64,000 nt of DNA from Cohnella lupini (GTDB lineage: Bacteria; Bacillota; Bacilli; Paenibacillales; Paenibacillaceae). The notes beneath the pieces are model-generated. The model ran no database searches. It saw only the letters and a program-made list of their open reading frames with translations, and was not told the DNA's origin. The position numbers and the translations under genes are program-made. Numbering within the stretch: the first letter of the stretch is position 1; each line of letters starts with the position of its first letter. Positions 1 through 9,557 of the stretch are shown here, piece after piece. Location: NCBI RefSeq assembly GCF_003386205.1, contig NZ_QRDY01000010.1, positions 124,001 to 188,000 on the forward strand, written 5' to 3'.

Positions 1-278
1 CCAATTATGAATGCTTGTGCTAATCCATCCGGAGAGGCTTGGGCTTTATACTCAATATTAATGCCGTAATTGCTTCCATCTCCAAGAAGGTGCTGAAACC
101 TTCCCGAATCCTCAGGAGTGGATATAATTAAAATATGGTTTATTCCCGCTAACATAAGTACAGATAATGGATAATAAATCATGGGCTTGTCGTAAATCGG
201 CAACAACTGCTTCGTAATTGCTTTCGTTAATGGATATAATCTAGTACCGTTACCCCCAGCTAATATAATTCCTTTCAA
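1..278 (-). CDS. rmlA: Glucose-1-phosphate thymidylyltransferase, N-terminal part
   Basis: Partial at the left edge. About 92 residues are visible from a TTG start (278-276), preceded by GGGTG. The N-terminus carries the nucleotidyltransferase signature [13 protein letters not shown], then [17 protein letters not shown] and a GDGSNYGI segment, all typical of RmlA-type dTDP-glucose pyrophosphorylases. The enzyme makes dTDP-glucose from dTTP and glucose-1-phosphate, the first step to dTDP-L-rhamnose and other dTDP-deoxysugars, in the cytoplasm. It lies 5 nt downstream of the YfhO-type gene and is probably cotranscribed with the glycan cluster. The remaining rml genes would lie outside the window. 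A UTP-specific paralogue is less likely given the GDGSNYGI segment. Confidence 0.85.
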   Translation of the reverse strand, partial: MKGIILAGGNGTRLYPLTKAITKQLLPIYDKPMIYYPLSVLMLAGINHILIISTPEDSGRFQHLLGDGSNYGINIEYKAQASPDGLAQAFII

Positions 279-283
279 GCCAT

Positions 284-3013
284 TCACCCTATCTTTCTTC
301 TGACGAAAAGTTTTTTCCTATATACATAAACAAAAATATATAAAAGGGTAACTAACCAAATAATATATCCTAGTTTCAAGCTGCCTGGGTTGAACTTGAA
401 CTTTATTATATGTTGGCCGGAATCTACCTCAATACCCTGTAGCATACCATTTACTCTATATATCGGAACCTGACGTCCATCCACATAAGCATGCCATCCT
501 GGGTAAAAACTTTCCGAAAACACGATGAAGCTTAATTTATCCGCAGAAATATTTGCTTGGATGTACCCGTCTCTTTCATCCGTAATATCTACTTTCGCTT
601 CTGTAAAATGATAATCTTCGTAGCCATCGACAATAGCTTGTTCATGAAGATTCATTGAGGAAAGCTGAGAATAACTCCGATCTGATTTTATTGTTTGAGT
701 AACGGAATACATTCTTTGCAATACTCTTTTGTTTTCATACAAGGCATACCGATCATTATTCATAATCTTAGTATAAACCTCTTCTTTCCCGCTATTATTG
801 GCAGAACTTACTTTTTCAAGCTTGCAATACTCTATATTGCTAGGCATATTGGATTGAGAAAAGATTCTAAAATAAACATCTTCCGGCACAACTGAATCGG
901 AATAAAAATACTTAGATTGCTCGAGTCCGGTTGGTTGTAAAATCATTTGTTGGGCATTGCTGTCATATTGGTCGCCAAATAGATCGATATAAAGTTCTTT
1001 TTCAGTGGCCTTTTCTAATTTTACCGAAAACTTATAAAATGTGTTAGGCTCGATCTTCACCTGAGATTGAACCAATGACATACTGGAATCAGCGGATGCT
1101 GGTAAGGTATATTTCCCGAAATCAGATATAATGGTCGTTTTTTGTAGATCTATTGTATTTATTTTATTTATAACATTAGAAATTTCGTTATTTAATATAA
1201 TATATCTTGTATTTAGAGTAGAAATAATTTCATTATTTAATAACATCTGAAGATACTCCGGATTACTTCCTCTCTCGTCAAACCCTGTAATTGCTTTATA
1301 AGATTCAGGCAGAAATGTCGCGTAACCACTAATAATATCCTCTTTGTACAACGTGTTTTTATTGGGCGAAAGGTTCATCTCAAAGTCGCTATTGTTACTT
1401 ACCAAAGGCCAAATGCGGTCGTTATTTGCGTTATTTCGTACAATGTATTGGGTAATCTCATCAGTATTATTGTAATCTGTAGTTACTTTTTCATGATAAA
1501 AAGAAAAACTATGTAAGTCCAACAAAATAATTAGAATTAATGGATACATCATGGTGCTTCTATTGTACTTATAAAAAATAAGAAGAAAAATAGTACTAAT
1601 TCCCATAAGTATCAATGGGATGAATACGGCGGAATTATGAAGAGAGAAAATCGAAACATAATCGCTGACGGAATAACCCTTAACAGTAATTGTATTTAAC
1701 GGACCAGAGGCTTTATTCAGAAGTGTTTTTAGTAGTTTATTGACTAAAAGAATTGCTGCTGTGCTTCCTACTAAGCAATAGAGTATCAATTTAATTTGTC
1801 TTATAATTTGACGATGATTTGATTCATTCCAATTCTCCTTAAAATACAGGTCCAATTGTTTAGAAAACAAAACTACGATTGCAAAATCTACAATGAATAG
1901 TATTCTTGCGGATACACGAAAACTATTGATAATTGGTATTTCAAACATTACTTTATTTATAAAGGGGATCGAGGATCCCAATGCAAAAATTAAGCAAAAA
2001 ATCCCCAACAACGACCATACCCGCACAATGTTATTTTTCTTAAAGAGAGTTATGGCTGCTATCACTGCAAAAGTTACAGGAATAATGCCAGAATAAAAAC
2101 CAAACTCAGTTAGATTACCTTCTCCAAAGTAAGAATATGTATAAACATTATAGGGTGTATTAGGAATGTGTACTCCAAATATATAAGGAAAAATAATCGT
2201 TACTAACGATTTTAAGGGCAACGAATAACTAGAGAAATATTCATACGAAATTTTTGTCCTCTCCGAAATACTTGCTAATTGCAACAACGGGAGTGTTTGA
2301 ATAGCCGTTACTCCTATAACTATTGCCGAAAAATTAACCTTATCCATAATCCAGTTCTTGATCGAAGGATATCTTTTTATTGACAGTAAAAAATAAAATA
2401 ACATAGCAATAGATGTATATACAGACACTTGAATGAAACCAGCAAAAATCTGCATTGAAAATGCCAAGCTCATTAAAACAATATAAACTTTTTTTTGAGA
2501 TGCGATCAATTTTTCATAAAAAAATAAAATTAGCGGAAGCCAGATAATCGCATTATATATAGTCACATGACCCAATCTTACATTTAGCGCACCGCAGAAC
2601 ATAAAAGCAATTCCACCTACGAATGCAGCATATCGATTAATTCCGATTTGTTTTAAATAAAGAAACACAAAGGTACCAGCAAGACTAAGATGGAAAAGAA
2701 ACATGTAGTTGTATGCAAATTTCAAAGGGAAAACAGCATAAAATAAAATGTTGGGTAAGTAGAAAATAGAATTTTGAACATCAGCGTAATAAGGTACTCC
2801 TAAATTTACATAACTGCTCCAAGTAGGTAAAGAAAAGTGAGACAATGCTTCTTTTAATATTGCTCTTGACGGCACATAAGATGAAACTCCATCTCCAGGT
2901 GCCCAGAAACCATCAGCGACAACTAAATTGTAATAAAAAATAATAGGTAGCACGAAATATATTAATATTAGCCCTGAATTCATGTGTACAAAGTAGTTCT
3001 TGAACTTTCGCAC
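284..3013 (-). CDS. YfhO-family multi-spanning membrane protein
   Basis: Large integral membrane protein of about 909 residues: roughly a dozen hydrophobic segments in the first two thirds, a soluble beta-rich extracytoplasmic part, and a last TM helix ([17 protein letters not shown]) followed by a basic tail. The pattern, with a GxxSYVPSR segment after TM1 and [13 protein letters not shown] near the end, fits the YfhO family (GT-C-like fold). In B. subtilis YfhO is tied to lipoteichoic-acid glycosylation. The likely role is transfer of a sugar from a polyprenyl-phosphate donor outside the membrane. I prefer the GTG at 3013, preceded by AAAGGAG at 8 nt, over the ATG at 3049. The gene still overlaps the upstream glycosyltransferase by 34 nt, which suggests translational coupling. 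Substrate unknown. Confidence 0.75.
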   Translation of the reverse strand: MRKFKNYFVHMNSGLILIYFVLPIIFYYNLVVADGFWAPGDGVSSYVPSRAILKEALSHFSLPTWSSYVNLGVPYYADVQNSIFYLPNILFYAVFPLKFAYNYMFLFHLSLAGTFVFLYLKQIGINRYAAFVGGIAFMFCGALNVRLGHVTIYNAIIWLPLILFFYEKLIASQKKVYIVLMSLAFSMQIFAGFIQVSVYTSIAMLFYFLLSIKRYPSIKNWIMDKVNFSAIVIGVTAIQTLPLLQLASISERTKISYEYFSSYSLPLKSLVTIIFPYIFGVHIPNTPYNVYTYSYFGEGNLTEFGFYSGIIPVTFAVIAAITLFKKNNIVRVWSLLGIFCLIFALGSSIPFINKVMFEIPIINSFRVSARILFIVDFAIVVLFSKQLDLYFKENWNESNHRQIIRQIKLILYCLVGSTAAILLVNKLLKTLLNKASGPLNTITVKGYSVSDYVSIFSLHNSAVFIPLILMGISTIFLLIFYKYNRSTMMYPLILIILLDLHSFSFYHEKVTTDYNNTDEITQYIVRNNANNDRIWPLVSNNSDFEMNLSPNKNTLYKEDIISGYATFLPESYKAITGFDERGSNPEYLQMLLNNEIISTLNTRYIILNNEISNVINKINTIDLQKTTIISDFGKYTLPASADSSMSLVQSQVKIEPNTFYKFSVKLEKATEKELYIDLFGDQYDSNAQQMILQPTGLEQSKYFYSDSVVPEDVYFRIFSQSNMPSNIEYCKLEKVSSANNSGKEEVYTKIMNNDRYALYENKRVLQRMYSVTQTIKSDRSYSQLSSMNLHEQAIVDGYEDYHFTEAKVDITDERDGYIQANISADKLSFIVFSESFYPGWHAYVDGRQVPIYRVNGMLQGIEVDSGQHIIKFKFNPGSLKLGYIIWLVTLLYIFVYVYRKKLFVRRKIG

Positions 3014-4380
3014 ATTTCCATCTCCTTTCTTCCAAAAATATGCAAGCATTCATCAATATATCGAACTGAAACATCCCTGAGCTGCGTAGGCATTAATATA
3101 GAACTTATATTTTCAACAAAATCATCAAATGTTTCTTGAATTCCTAAGTTTATATTAATTTGTTCGCCTTTCATAACTTTATCAATGAAATCAATATATC
3201 CGTCAGCACAAGCATTCAAGCTATGATACCGTTGTGTAAACTCTAACAACTCCTTAGTCCGTTCATCATTCGGCTTACTATAAATTTCCACTAAGAGGTT
3301 GATTATTGATGACACTTCATCCAATTCATAACCAGCTTTATGTACAATGTGATCAGGAAACTCACTAAAAGAACCAATCCGGGTAGCGATAACAGGCTTA
3401 CCATATCCCATAATCTTAAGTAAACTCGCCGAGCTTTCGCCTTGCGTTGGATACCTCAAGTTCAGGCAGATATCAGAAGCAGCGATGTATTTACCGAAAT
3501 AATCTAAATCAACAAATCCTATACACCTCACCACTTTACTCAGCTTATGCCTTATTACAATCTCTTGAACTGGGTAATTCTCGGATATTTCACCAACAAT
3601 ATAGAACTTAAACCCATTCATAAGTTTATCGACTTGAATTTTAGCTAAGGCTTCAAGGATTTTATCTATTCTCTTTGTCGGATTCGCAAAGCCCAGTGAA
3701 CAAATAACAAATTCAGACGGATCTATGTTCAACTCGCTTCTAGCTCTTTGCTTCTCTATCTGAACCTGTTCGTATTCACTTATATGGGGCGCTGGTATTG
3801 GCACTACACGGATAGGGACATAACTTGCTTGCTTCCGCAACAAATTCTTAGCAAACTCGGAATGAACGATGACCCCTGCCGACCGATCCAGAACTCTTAA
3901 GTTCATAGGATAATTCAAGGAATCGTTTTCCCATATAGGCGGAATTTTCCCTTTGATAAATTTGTCAGCAGCTTGAAGTCCCTGTTCACCATGACTATAG
4001 AACATCTCCTCCCGGTAACCTTCTTGATCGCCGAGTACTAACGTCTTAGCTGCGAAGAAATGATGCAGCGAGTAATCATGAAGGATGACAATACCAGGGT
4101 ACTGAAGCATGAAATCATAGATTCCGTGATGCGCTTCATAGTTATTCCCCATATGATACAGAATCGAGTCATAACGTTTATCCTTATAATTCAATACGAA
4201 TTCGCTATAGAACTTTATGTCGAAACGCTCGGCAATTGTTTTATTCTCGACAATAAATGCATTGGGAATATATATGTCTATATGATAAGCGTCTCCAAGA
4301 AGGGGAAGTAAGTCCTCGCTATAGTCGGAGATCCCTGATCGAATCGGGTTAAGCGGGGAGAAGTAAGCTATCCTTTTCAA
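2980..4380 (-). CDS. GT4-type glycosyltransferase
   Basis: 466 residues from a TTG start with AAGGAG 8 nt upstream. It opens with a GT-B N-terminal strand and loop (IAYFSPLNPIRSGISDYSEDL), has a central LHDYSLHHF region, and a C-terminal nucleotide-sugar domain with GFANPTKRIDKIL, then LRYPTQGESSASLLKIMGYG and GKPVIATRIGSFSEF. These match family 4 retaining glycosyltransferases. It acts in the cytoplasm and adds one sugar, acceptor unknown, to the lipid-linked glycan. The C-terminal ~90 residues (after residue 380) are helical and not part of the usual fold. It sits between another GT4 gene (12 nt gap) and the YfhO-type gene, which it overlaps. Confidence 0.8.
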   Translation of the reverse strand: MKRIAYFSPLNPIRSGISDYSEDLLPLLGDAYHIDIYIPNAFIVENKTIAERFDIKFYSEFVLNYKDKRYDSILYHMGNNYEAHHGIYDFMLQYPGIVILHDYSLHHFFAAKTLVLGDQEGYREEMFYSHGEQGLQAADKFIKGKIPPIWENDSLNYPMNLRVLDRSAGVIVHSEFAKNLLRKQASYVPIRVVPIPAPHISEYEQVQIEKQRARSELNIDPSEFVICSLGFANPTKRIDKILEALAKIQVDKLMNGFKFYIVGEISENYPVQEIVIRHKLSKVVRCIGFVDLDYFGKYIAASDICLNLRYPTQGESSASLLKIMGYGKPVIATRIGSFSEFPDHIVHKAGYELDEVSSIINLLVEIYSKPNDERTKELLEFTQRYHSLNACADGYIDFIDKVMKGEQININLGIQETFDDFVENISSILMPTQLRDVSVRYIDECLHIFGRKEMEMCESSRTTLYT

Positions 4381-4392
4381 GTTCTTGGCTCC

Positions 4393-5436
4393 TTATCTTA
4401 TCGTATCCGTTAACCGGTCGATGACATGATCCCACGAGAAATCCTTTACTGCCTCATATCCATTTCGCCCTAACTCTTGAGCTAATTGACGATTATGATA
4501 CAGACGACTTATCGCACCTGCGACTTCCGTTTCCGAAAGAAGGACCAGCCCGGAATAACCGTCTTTAACGAACTCAAGAACCCCGCCAGAGTCGCTCAAG
4601 GTTATAACAGGCTTTTTTGACAAGAAAGCCTCCAAAGTAACGTAACCGTAATCCTCATCATAAGGGGCAAAGTAAACGGCCATACACTTAGCATATAATT
4701 CCAACAACTGCTTGTCATCAACAAAGCCTAGAAACACTACTCTGTCTTGCAACCCCAGACTTACCGATAATCGCTCTAAGGTTTCTCTTTCCGGACCAGT
4801 GCCCGCAATTACGCATTTCACATTTTTATCAGCATGCCTCATTGCTTTAATCAAAATATCGATTCTCTTTAACTTATCTAATCTACCTACCGATAAAATG
4901 AAATTGTCGGATTCGTCGCAATAATAGGATCCGACATGTTTAGGGGGATGATAGAGTGCCTCCGATGAGATTCCATTAAACCTTTGAAGACGATCCGTTG
5001 TATTCTGGGCGATCGTGAAGATCTTCTTAGATTCCGATAACGAATTTGAATCGAATCTTGTAATCAACTCTTTGATAGAAAGGCTTTCAGGTGAAAAATC
5101 ATAAGAACTGTACGGTGTTCCAAGTAGATCGTATACTTGTCTGAATTGGTGAACTAGCCAAGTTACTTTGTTCTTATGCTTGACTCCGTAGGAAGGAAAT
5201 TTAGTCGCGATCACGAGGTCTATAACCTCGCCATTACTTTCGGACAGATCCGTGAATCTCCAATTCAACATGCTTTGAACAAGCTGTTGATTGGGATACC
5301 ATTTGAAAGGGAGCGCGACAAGCTCCGCATGGTAATTCCGTTTGTTCAATTCCTCTAACAGAGATTGAACCAGAAGTTCAGCCCCGCCCTTAACGAAGGG
5401 CACTTGTGCATGACAGATAGCGATCTTTTTTTTCAT
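4393..5436 (-). CDS. GT4-type glycosyltransferase
   Basis: 347 residues. The chosen ATG at 5436 has AGGTGG 8 nt upstream; a GTG at 5448 in the same frame overlaps that site. N-terminus KIAICHAQVPFVKGGAELLV is a typical GT4 start with the glycine-rich acceptor-site loop. The C-terminal domain shows ILSVGRLDKLKRIDILI, VIAGTGPERE, VVFLGFVDDKQL, and the donor-binding PYDEDYGYVTLEAFLSKKPVI with the E-x7-E arrangement of retaining GT4 enzymes, then SGGVLEFV. Cytoplasmic, probably mannosyl- or rhamnosyltransferase given the GDP-mannose genes nearby, but the donor cannot be read from the sequence. Confidence 0.85.
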   Translation of the reverse strand: MKKKIAICHAQVPFVKGGAELLVQSLLEELNKRNYHAELVALPFKWYPNQQLVQSMLNWRFTDLSESNGEVIDLVIATKFPSYGVKHKNKVTWLVHQFRQVYDLLGTPYSSYDFSPESLSIKELITRFDSNSLSESKKIFTIAQNTTDRLQRFNGISSEALYHPPKHVGSYYCDESDNFILSVGRLDKLKRIDILIKAMRHADKNVKCVIAGTGPERETLERLSVSLGLQDRVVFLGFVDDKQLLELYAKCMAVYFAPYDEDYGYVTLEAFLSKKPVITLSDSGGVLEFVKDGYSGLVLLSETEVAGAISRLYHNRQLAQELGRNGYEAVKDFSWDHVIDRLTDTIR

Positions 5437-5448
5437 CACAATTACCAC

Positions 5449-7281
5449 CTATTTTTTAGAGAAGCAAACCACTCTGGATAATGGCAAGTAGTCGTTAACC
5501 ATTGTTCCCGGCGTCATTAAGTATTCTCCTACCGGAATTTGTCCTAATATTTTGAATCCATTCTGATTTAATTCGTCGATAATCTCATAGTTATTCCAGA
5601 ATACATCATAGACATGGAAAGATCCCCAGCCCATATGTGCTCGTAACTGCGTCTCCGCTCGTTTATCGGGGAAATCAACGACAATAATTCCATCATCCTT
5701 AACGAGACTATACAACTTACGATAGAGAATTCTTCGGTCATGATAATCAAAATGACGTATAAATCGAAAAGCCGTAATGATATCGTACCGTTCCTCTGTT
5801 GAAAATTCGAAAAAGTCGGTTTCTATAAAAGTAACTTTACTTGGGTCCTGAAGCTTCTTCGTAGAAACCGAGATCATGAAACGCGAATTTTCGACGGCAG
5901 TTACTCTACCGAAGTTTACTATTTCACGAAGTATTCGTCCGTCGCCGGAAGCAATATCCAAGGATTCGATTATTTTATTTTTATTTAGATTCTGTTCGAT
6001 TAGCAAGGATATTGCTTTTCTCTCAAGACGGTCATAAGTCCGCATCGGATAATCCGTAAACCTGTTGTCATCATAATTGTCGGCAACGAACGCATCATTG
6101 TAATAAGCTGCCATTCCTTCCCGGCTCATTACAAGGAATTTTCCTCGATCTTGTAAATCGAGACTCCAGCGTTCCAGCGTAGGGCTCGGAATTTGATTGC
6201 TAATCATTCCATAAATCTGGAGATATGTTATTTGATCGTTATTAACGGTTCCGAATAAGGATAAGCCCTTGTTCAAAGCATTTTCCCGATACTTATGATA
6301 ATTATCGCGTATTTCCTTCATTTTCACCGTCATATCGTCAACGTCGCTTGCCACGAGTCCAAGACCATGCTCCAAGACGAGATCTTGGATCCCCACATAC
6401 TCCGTAACCAACACAGGAATTCCAAGTACAATAGCTTCTACGATGGACAATGGACAGGAATGATTATTAGCCCTACTCGCGAACGGTGCTACCATGACAT
6501 TGATATCTTTGTAGTATTCCGACATATCTAAATGTCCGTTAAGAACCTCACAATTCGTTATTCCTTCTTTCTCCAATATAGCGAGAAGCTCCGAATACCC
6601 ATTATTCCTCCATGCAATCTTAAAACTAATATCCGGCAGTCGTTTTATTAAGGACAACAGGATATAAATTCCGCGATCCTCCCAAACCTCCCTGGTCAGA
6701 GGCGCCGATGCGAATCCTACAGTGAATTTCGTACTACTCACATCGCTGACGGGTTTGCGTAATATCGCTACTCTGGGTAGCATCACTTTGGAATAGATCC
6801 CTGCAGCGGAGAATTGCTCTTGAACCCATTTAGACTCCACAAACAAAAACAGATTACCTACATCAATAGCATGTCTGACGTGTTTAAGATACTGTTCGTC
6901 GTATTCACGCAGGCCATTGATTCCGGTAACCGTATATAAAGTTATCACCGATCGGGGTTCATAACTTTTCTCAAGAATATAGTAACCATCTATGCTATCG
7001 GCAAAAAAATGGAAAATCATATTCACTTTGTCTGAAATCCGTTCAGAAAACCGATGAGACCAGTAATATACATCGTATTCCTCATCGTAAATTTCTTCAT
7101 TATCGGATAGTTCTTCCTCTAACGATATGAACTTGATATCCATTTCCGGTCTCGTCTTTTTATATCGGATATAATATGATCGGGCTTCTTTTTTGACGGC
7201 CTCGATATCTTTATCCTTCTTGAACCCCATACAGACAATCGCTATTTGCGTTCTTGAGACGATATTCACGTTATTCCGCAT
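5449..7281 (-). CDS. Glycosyltransferase fused to a SAM-dependent methyltransferase
   Basis: 610 residues with two catalytic modules. Residues 1-~370 form a GT-B-like glycosyltransferase: TVGFASAPLTREVWEDRGIYILL, then ANNHSCPLSIVEAIVLGIPVLVTEY in the donor site and a short C-terminal helix region. Residues ~400-610 form a class I methyltransferase: a YDDNRFTDYPMRTYDRLE lead, motif I DIASGDGRIL, an acidic VENSRFM segment, then FIETDFFEF, YDIITAFRFIRHFD and an IIVVDFP strand. A plausible job is to add a sugar and then methylate it or the chain end. In Wzm/Wzt systems chain-end methylation can set length, and the exporter genes are adjacent. The start overlaps the end of wzt by 11 nt. The pairing in one chain is an observation; the coupling of activities is inference. 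Confidence 0.75.
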   Translation of the reverse strand: MRNNVNIVSRTQIAIVCMGFKKDKDIEAVKKEARSYYIRYKKTRPEMDIKFISLEEELSDNEEIYDEEYDVYYWSHRFSERISDKVNMIFHFFADSIDGYYILEKSYEPRSVITLYTVTGINGLREYDEQYLKHVRHAIDVGNLFLFVESKWVQEQFSAAGIYSKVMLPRVAILRKPVSDVSSTKFTVGFASAPLTREVWEDRGIYILLSLIKRLPDISFKIAWRNNGYSELLAILEKEGITNCEVLNGHLDMSEYYKDINVMVAPFASRANNHSCPLSIVEAIVLGIPVLVTEYVGIQDLVLEHGLGLVASDVDDMTVKMKEIRDNYHKYRENALNKGLSLFGTVNNDQITYLQIYGMISNQIPSPTLERWSLDLQDRGKFLVMSREGMAAYYNDAFVADNYDDNRFTDYPMRTYDRLERKAISLLIEQNLNKNKIIESLDIASGDGRILREIVNFGRVTAVENSRFMISVSTKKLQDPSKVTFIETDFFEFSTEERYDIITAFRFIRHFDYHDRRILYRKLYSLVKDDGIIVVDFPDKRAETQLRAHMGWGSFHVYDVFWNNYEIIDELNQNGFKILGQIPVGEYLMTPGTMVNDYLPLSRVVCFSKK

Positions 7282-8893
7282 ATAATTTTACCCCTGCTCC
7301 GATGTTTTGGTTTACAAGCCCGATGCATGGAATGTCAGAGATAACCCTGATGAAAGTAACGTCAACCATTCGGTCTACGGTAATGGTCTCCCCGCCTATT
7401 TGATTGGAGACGCCAAAGCTCATAAAATAAGTTCCCTCGTTCAAGTGAATGGGAATTGTCATATCGCAAGTAAGTATGCGACCGCCTTTAAGATCTCTTG
7501 ACTCTGAACCGAGTATCTTGGAATTCGTCCCGAATACTTCCACTCCATTTATAGTCTTGAAGATGACTCCAATAACAGGGTTCTCTAGATGCTCGATAAT
7601 TTCAGCTCTAATCGTCACTTTTATCTTTTCTCCGGTCTTGTAAACGATCGAAGGATCGTCATTTTGATCCAAGAGTTTATATTCTATGATTTTAGCCTTT
7701 CCATTCCCGTAACGAAGCTCGTCTTCTTTTGTCTCATGTTGAACCGCTACCTGCATGTTAGCCGTTAGCGACATCTTTTGATAGTAATTTACGACATCAT
7801 TTGATGTTCCTTCAAAGATTAGAGTTCCATCGTATATGATACCCACACGGTCGCATAATGCCCTAACCGCATTTAAATCGTGCGTAACAAGGATTATCGT
7901 CTTGCCTTTTGCCTTAAACTCTTCGAATTTTGCGTAACATTTTCTTTGAAAGACTTCATCTCCAACGGCTAGCGCTTCATCAATAATGAGCACATCCGGA
8001 TCCACATGTATAGCGAGCGAAAAGGCTAACCTGACATACATTCCACTTGAATAGCTTTTAACGGCTTTGTCGAAGAACATTCCTATGCCCGAGAACTCCT
8101 GGATACTATCCAACTTTTCTTCAATTTCATGACCAGGTATGCCATACAGATAACTGTTATAGATAACATTTTGTCTTCCGGTAAGCTCGGGATGAAATCC
8201 TGCCCCCAACTCTAATAAGGCGGCGATTCTACCTTGAACGAGAAATTCGCCATTTGTAGGATGTTTGGTTTGCGCCAATATGCTGAGCAAGGTGCTCTTC
8301 CCGGAACCATTAAAGCCTATAATCCCATAAGTTTCGCCCTTTTTAACCGCAAATGATATATTCTTAAGAGCCCAATAATCTTGATGGTTTTTTTTCATGC
8401 CAAGAGAAAGATACTCTGCTAACTTAGAACTGTTGTGGGAGTATATTTTAAATTTTTTGGATATTCTACTGCAGGATATGGCGTAAATACTTTTATCCAA
8501 CTCCGATGTTTCTCCGCTCTCATGATCCGAGAGAGACATAGACAAGGTCATTGATCCGCTTTCAGCAAACCAAGAAACTCCTTCCAGAACCAAATCCCAT
8601 ACCAACTCCGTAGAATTGGATTTGGATGGCACAATAAATGCTGCATTAATCGTTATGCTTTCGCCAGGCGAAATGTTATAAGGTAACTTGGTACGAATAC
8701 CTTCCTTTAATTCGCCACTCGTCGTCCTGTAATGATAACCTACTAATACAGGCTGATTGTTATCGTACGCATACCAAACAAGATCCCCTATATTTGTAAC
8801 TAACAATTTGGTTGAACACATTATCCCCTGAGAATACTTATGGGGTTGTTCTTGTTGAAGCAACTGGAGCTGTGCTTTATATCCTGTCATCAT
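7271..8893 (-). CDS. wzt: ABC transporter ATPase, Wzt type, with N- and C-terminal extra domains
   Basis: 540 residues. The ABC core lies at about 140-370: Walker A GFNGSGKST (193-201), the LLELGAGFHPELTGR insert typical of polysaccharide exporters, signature YSSGM (281-285), Walker B VLIIDEALAVGD and the H-loop TH. Residues ~400-540 are the beta-sandwich Wzt C-terminal region, which in known Wzt proteins binds the finished glycan. Unusually, residues ~20-120 form another beta-rich domain (NIGDLVWYAYDN, VGYHYRT, LVLEGVSWF), of a kind more often seen fused to glycosyltransferases or methyltransferases. With the permease at 9558-10313 it should export an undecaprenyl-PP-linked polymer across the membrane. 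It overlaps the upstream 219-aa gene by 17 nt. Confidence 0.9.
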   Translation of the reverse strand: MMTGYKAQLQLLQQEQPHKYSQGIMCSTKLLVTNIGDLVWYAYDNNQPVLVGYHYRTTSGELKEGIRTKLPYNISPGESITINAAFIVPSKSNSTELVWDLVLEGVSWFAESGSMTLSMSLSDHESGETSELDKSIYAISCSRISKKFKIYSHNSSKLAEYLSLGMKKNHQDYWALKNISFAVKKGETYGIIGFNGSGKSTLLSILAQTKHPTNGEFLVQGRIAALLELGAGFHPELTGRQNVIYNSYLYGIPGHEIEEKLDSIQEFSGIGMFFDKAVKSYSSGMYVRLAFSLAIHVDPDVLIIDEALAVGDEVFQRKCYAKFEEFKAKGKTIILVTHDLNAVRALCDRVGIIYDGTLIFEGTSNDVVNYYQKMSLTANMQVAVQHETKEDELRYGNGKAKIIEYKLLDQNDDPSIVYKTGEKIKVTIRAEIIEHLENPVIGVIFKTINGVEVFGTNSKILGSESRDLKGGRILTCDMTIPIHLNEGTYFMSFGVSNQIGGETITVDRMVDVTFIRVISDIPCIGLVNQNIGAGVKLYAE

Positions 8894-9536
8894 CTCTTAT
8901 CAATCCCACTTTATTCAGTCTTTCGAATGAATCGATTACCTTTTGTTCTAACTCCAGATCGTCCGGTTTTGATCTCAGTGCCATTAATAACAATAAATAT
9001 TTTCTTTGTTCGTTACCGCTCAAGTGCTCTATATCCGCCAGTTCACGCAATAACGAGACCTTAACGTCATTATAACGGCTTTCGTTCAGCTTTGTAATTG
9101 ATAGTACATCGGATTCAAGCTGATCCTTCACAAGTCTTAATTCCTCTATAATTACATCCGATATATCATTCGCAATAGAATCCAATCGCTCTTGCTGCTC
9201 AACCTTATAACCCAGTCCGTTTTGTCTTAGCGCTTCCAATCTTTGGTCAACAGAAGACAAATAATCAATCGATCGTTGATTAAAATGAATCTGCTTCATT
9301 AAGATCGGAGCTAATAGCTTTCTTAAGAGCTTCTTGATTAACACAATCAACCTGCCGAAGCCTTTTCGATGAGAATAAAAATCTACATTCAAAATATTGT
9401 GCGCATCAATGAGCGGTTTTAAATCAGTAGGCGGAAGCTTGGACTGCACACCTTGAGGTTGCCTTTCCATTTTACGGAGTATTCTCTCTGTAATCCGTTT
9501 TTTCAGCACTTCCTCATCGAAATTCACCTGTTCCAT
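8877..9536 (-). CDS. Unknown helical protein between wzm and wzt
   Basis: 219 residues, function not recognised. Residues ~1-45 are charged. There follows a FYSHRKGFGRLIVLIKKLLRKLLAPIL segment, split here as FYSHRKGFGR and an amphipathic/hydrophobic stretch with LIVLIKKLLRKLL, long enough to lie on or partly in the membrane. Residues ~90-170 look coiled-coil (RSIDYLSSVDQRLEALRQN onward). The tail is acidic and helical. The FxSHR-KK-LL pattern resembles the N-terminal region that precedes many O-antigen-type glycosyltransferases and methyltransferases, here freestanding. Its position between permease and ATPase genes, 21 nt from wzm and overlapping wzt by 17 nt, suggests a scaffold or chain-length role in the export complex. 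That is inference from context only. Confidence 0.7.
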   Translation of the reverse strand: MEQVNFDEEVLKKRITERILRKMERQPQGVQSKLPPTDLKPLIDAHNILNVDFYSHRKGFGRLIVLIKKLLRKLLAPILMKQIHFNQRSIDYLSSVDQRLEALRQNGLGYKVEQQERLDSIANDISDVIIEELRLVKDQLESDVLSITKLNESRYNDVKVSLLRELADIEHLSGNEQRKYLLLLMALRSKPDDLELEQKVIDSFERLNKVGLIRDDDRI

Positions 9537-9557
9537 GCGCTTCTTACCCTCATTCCA

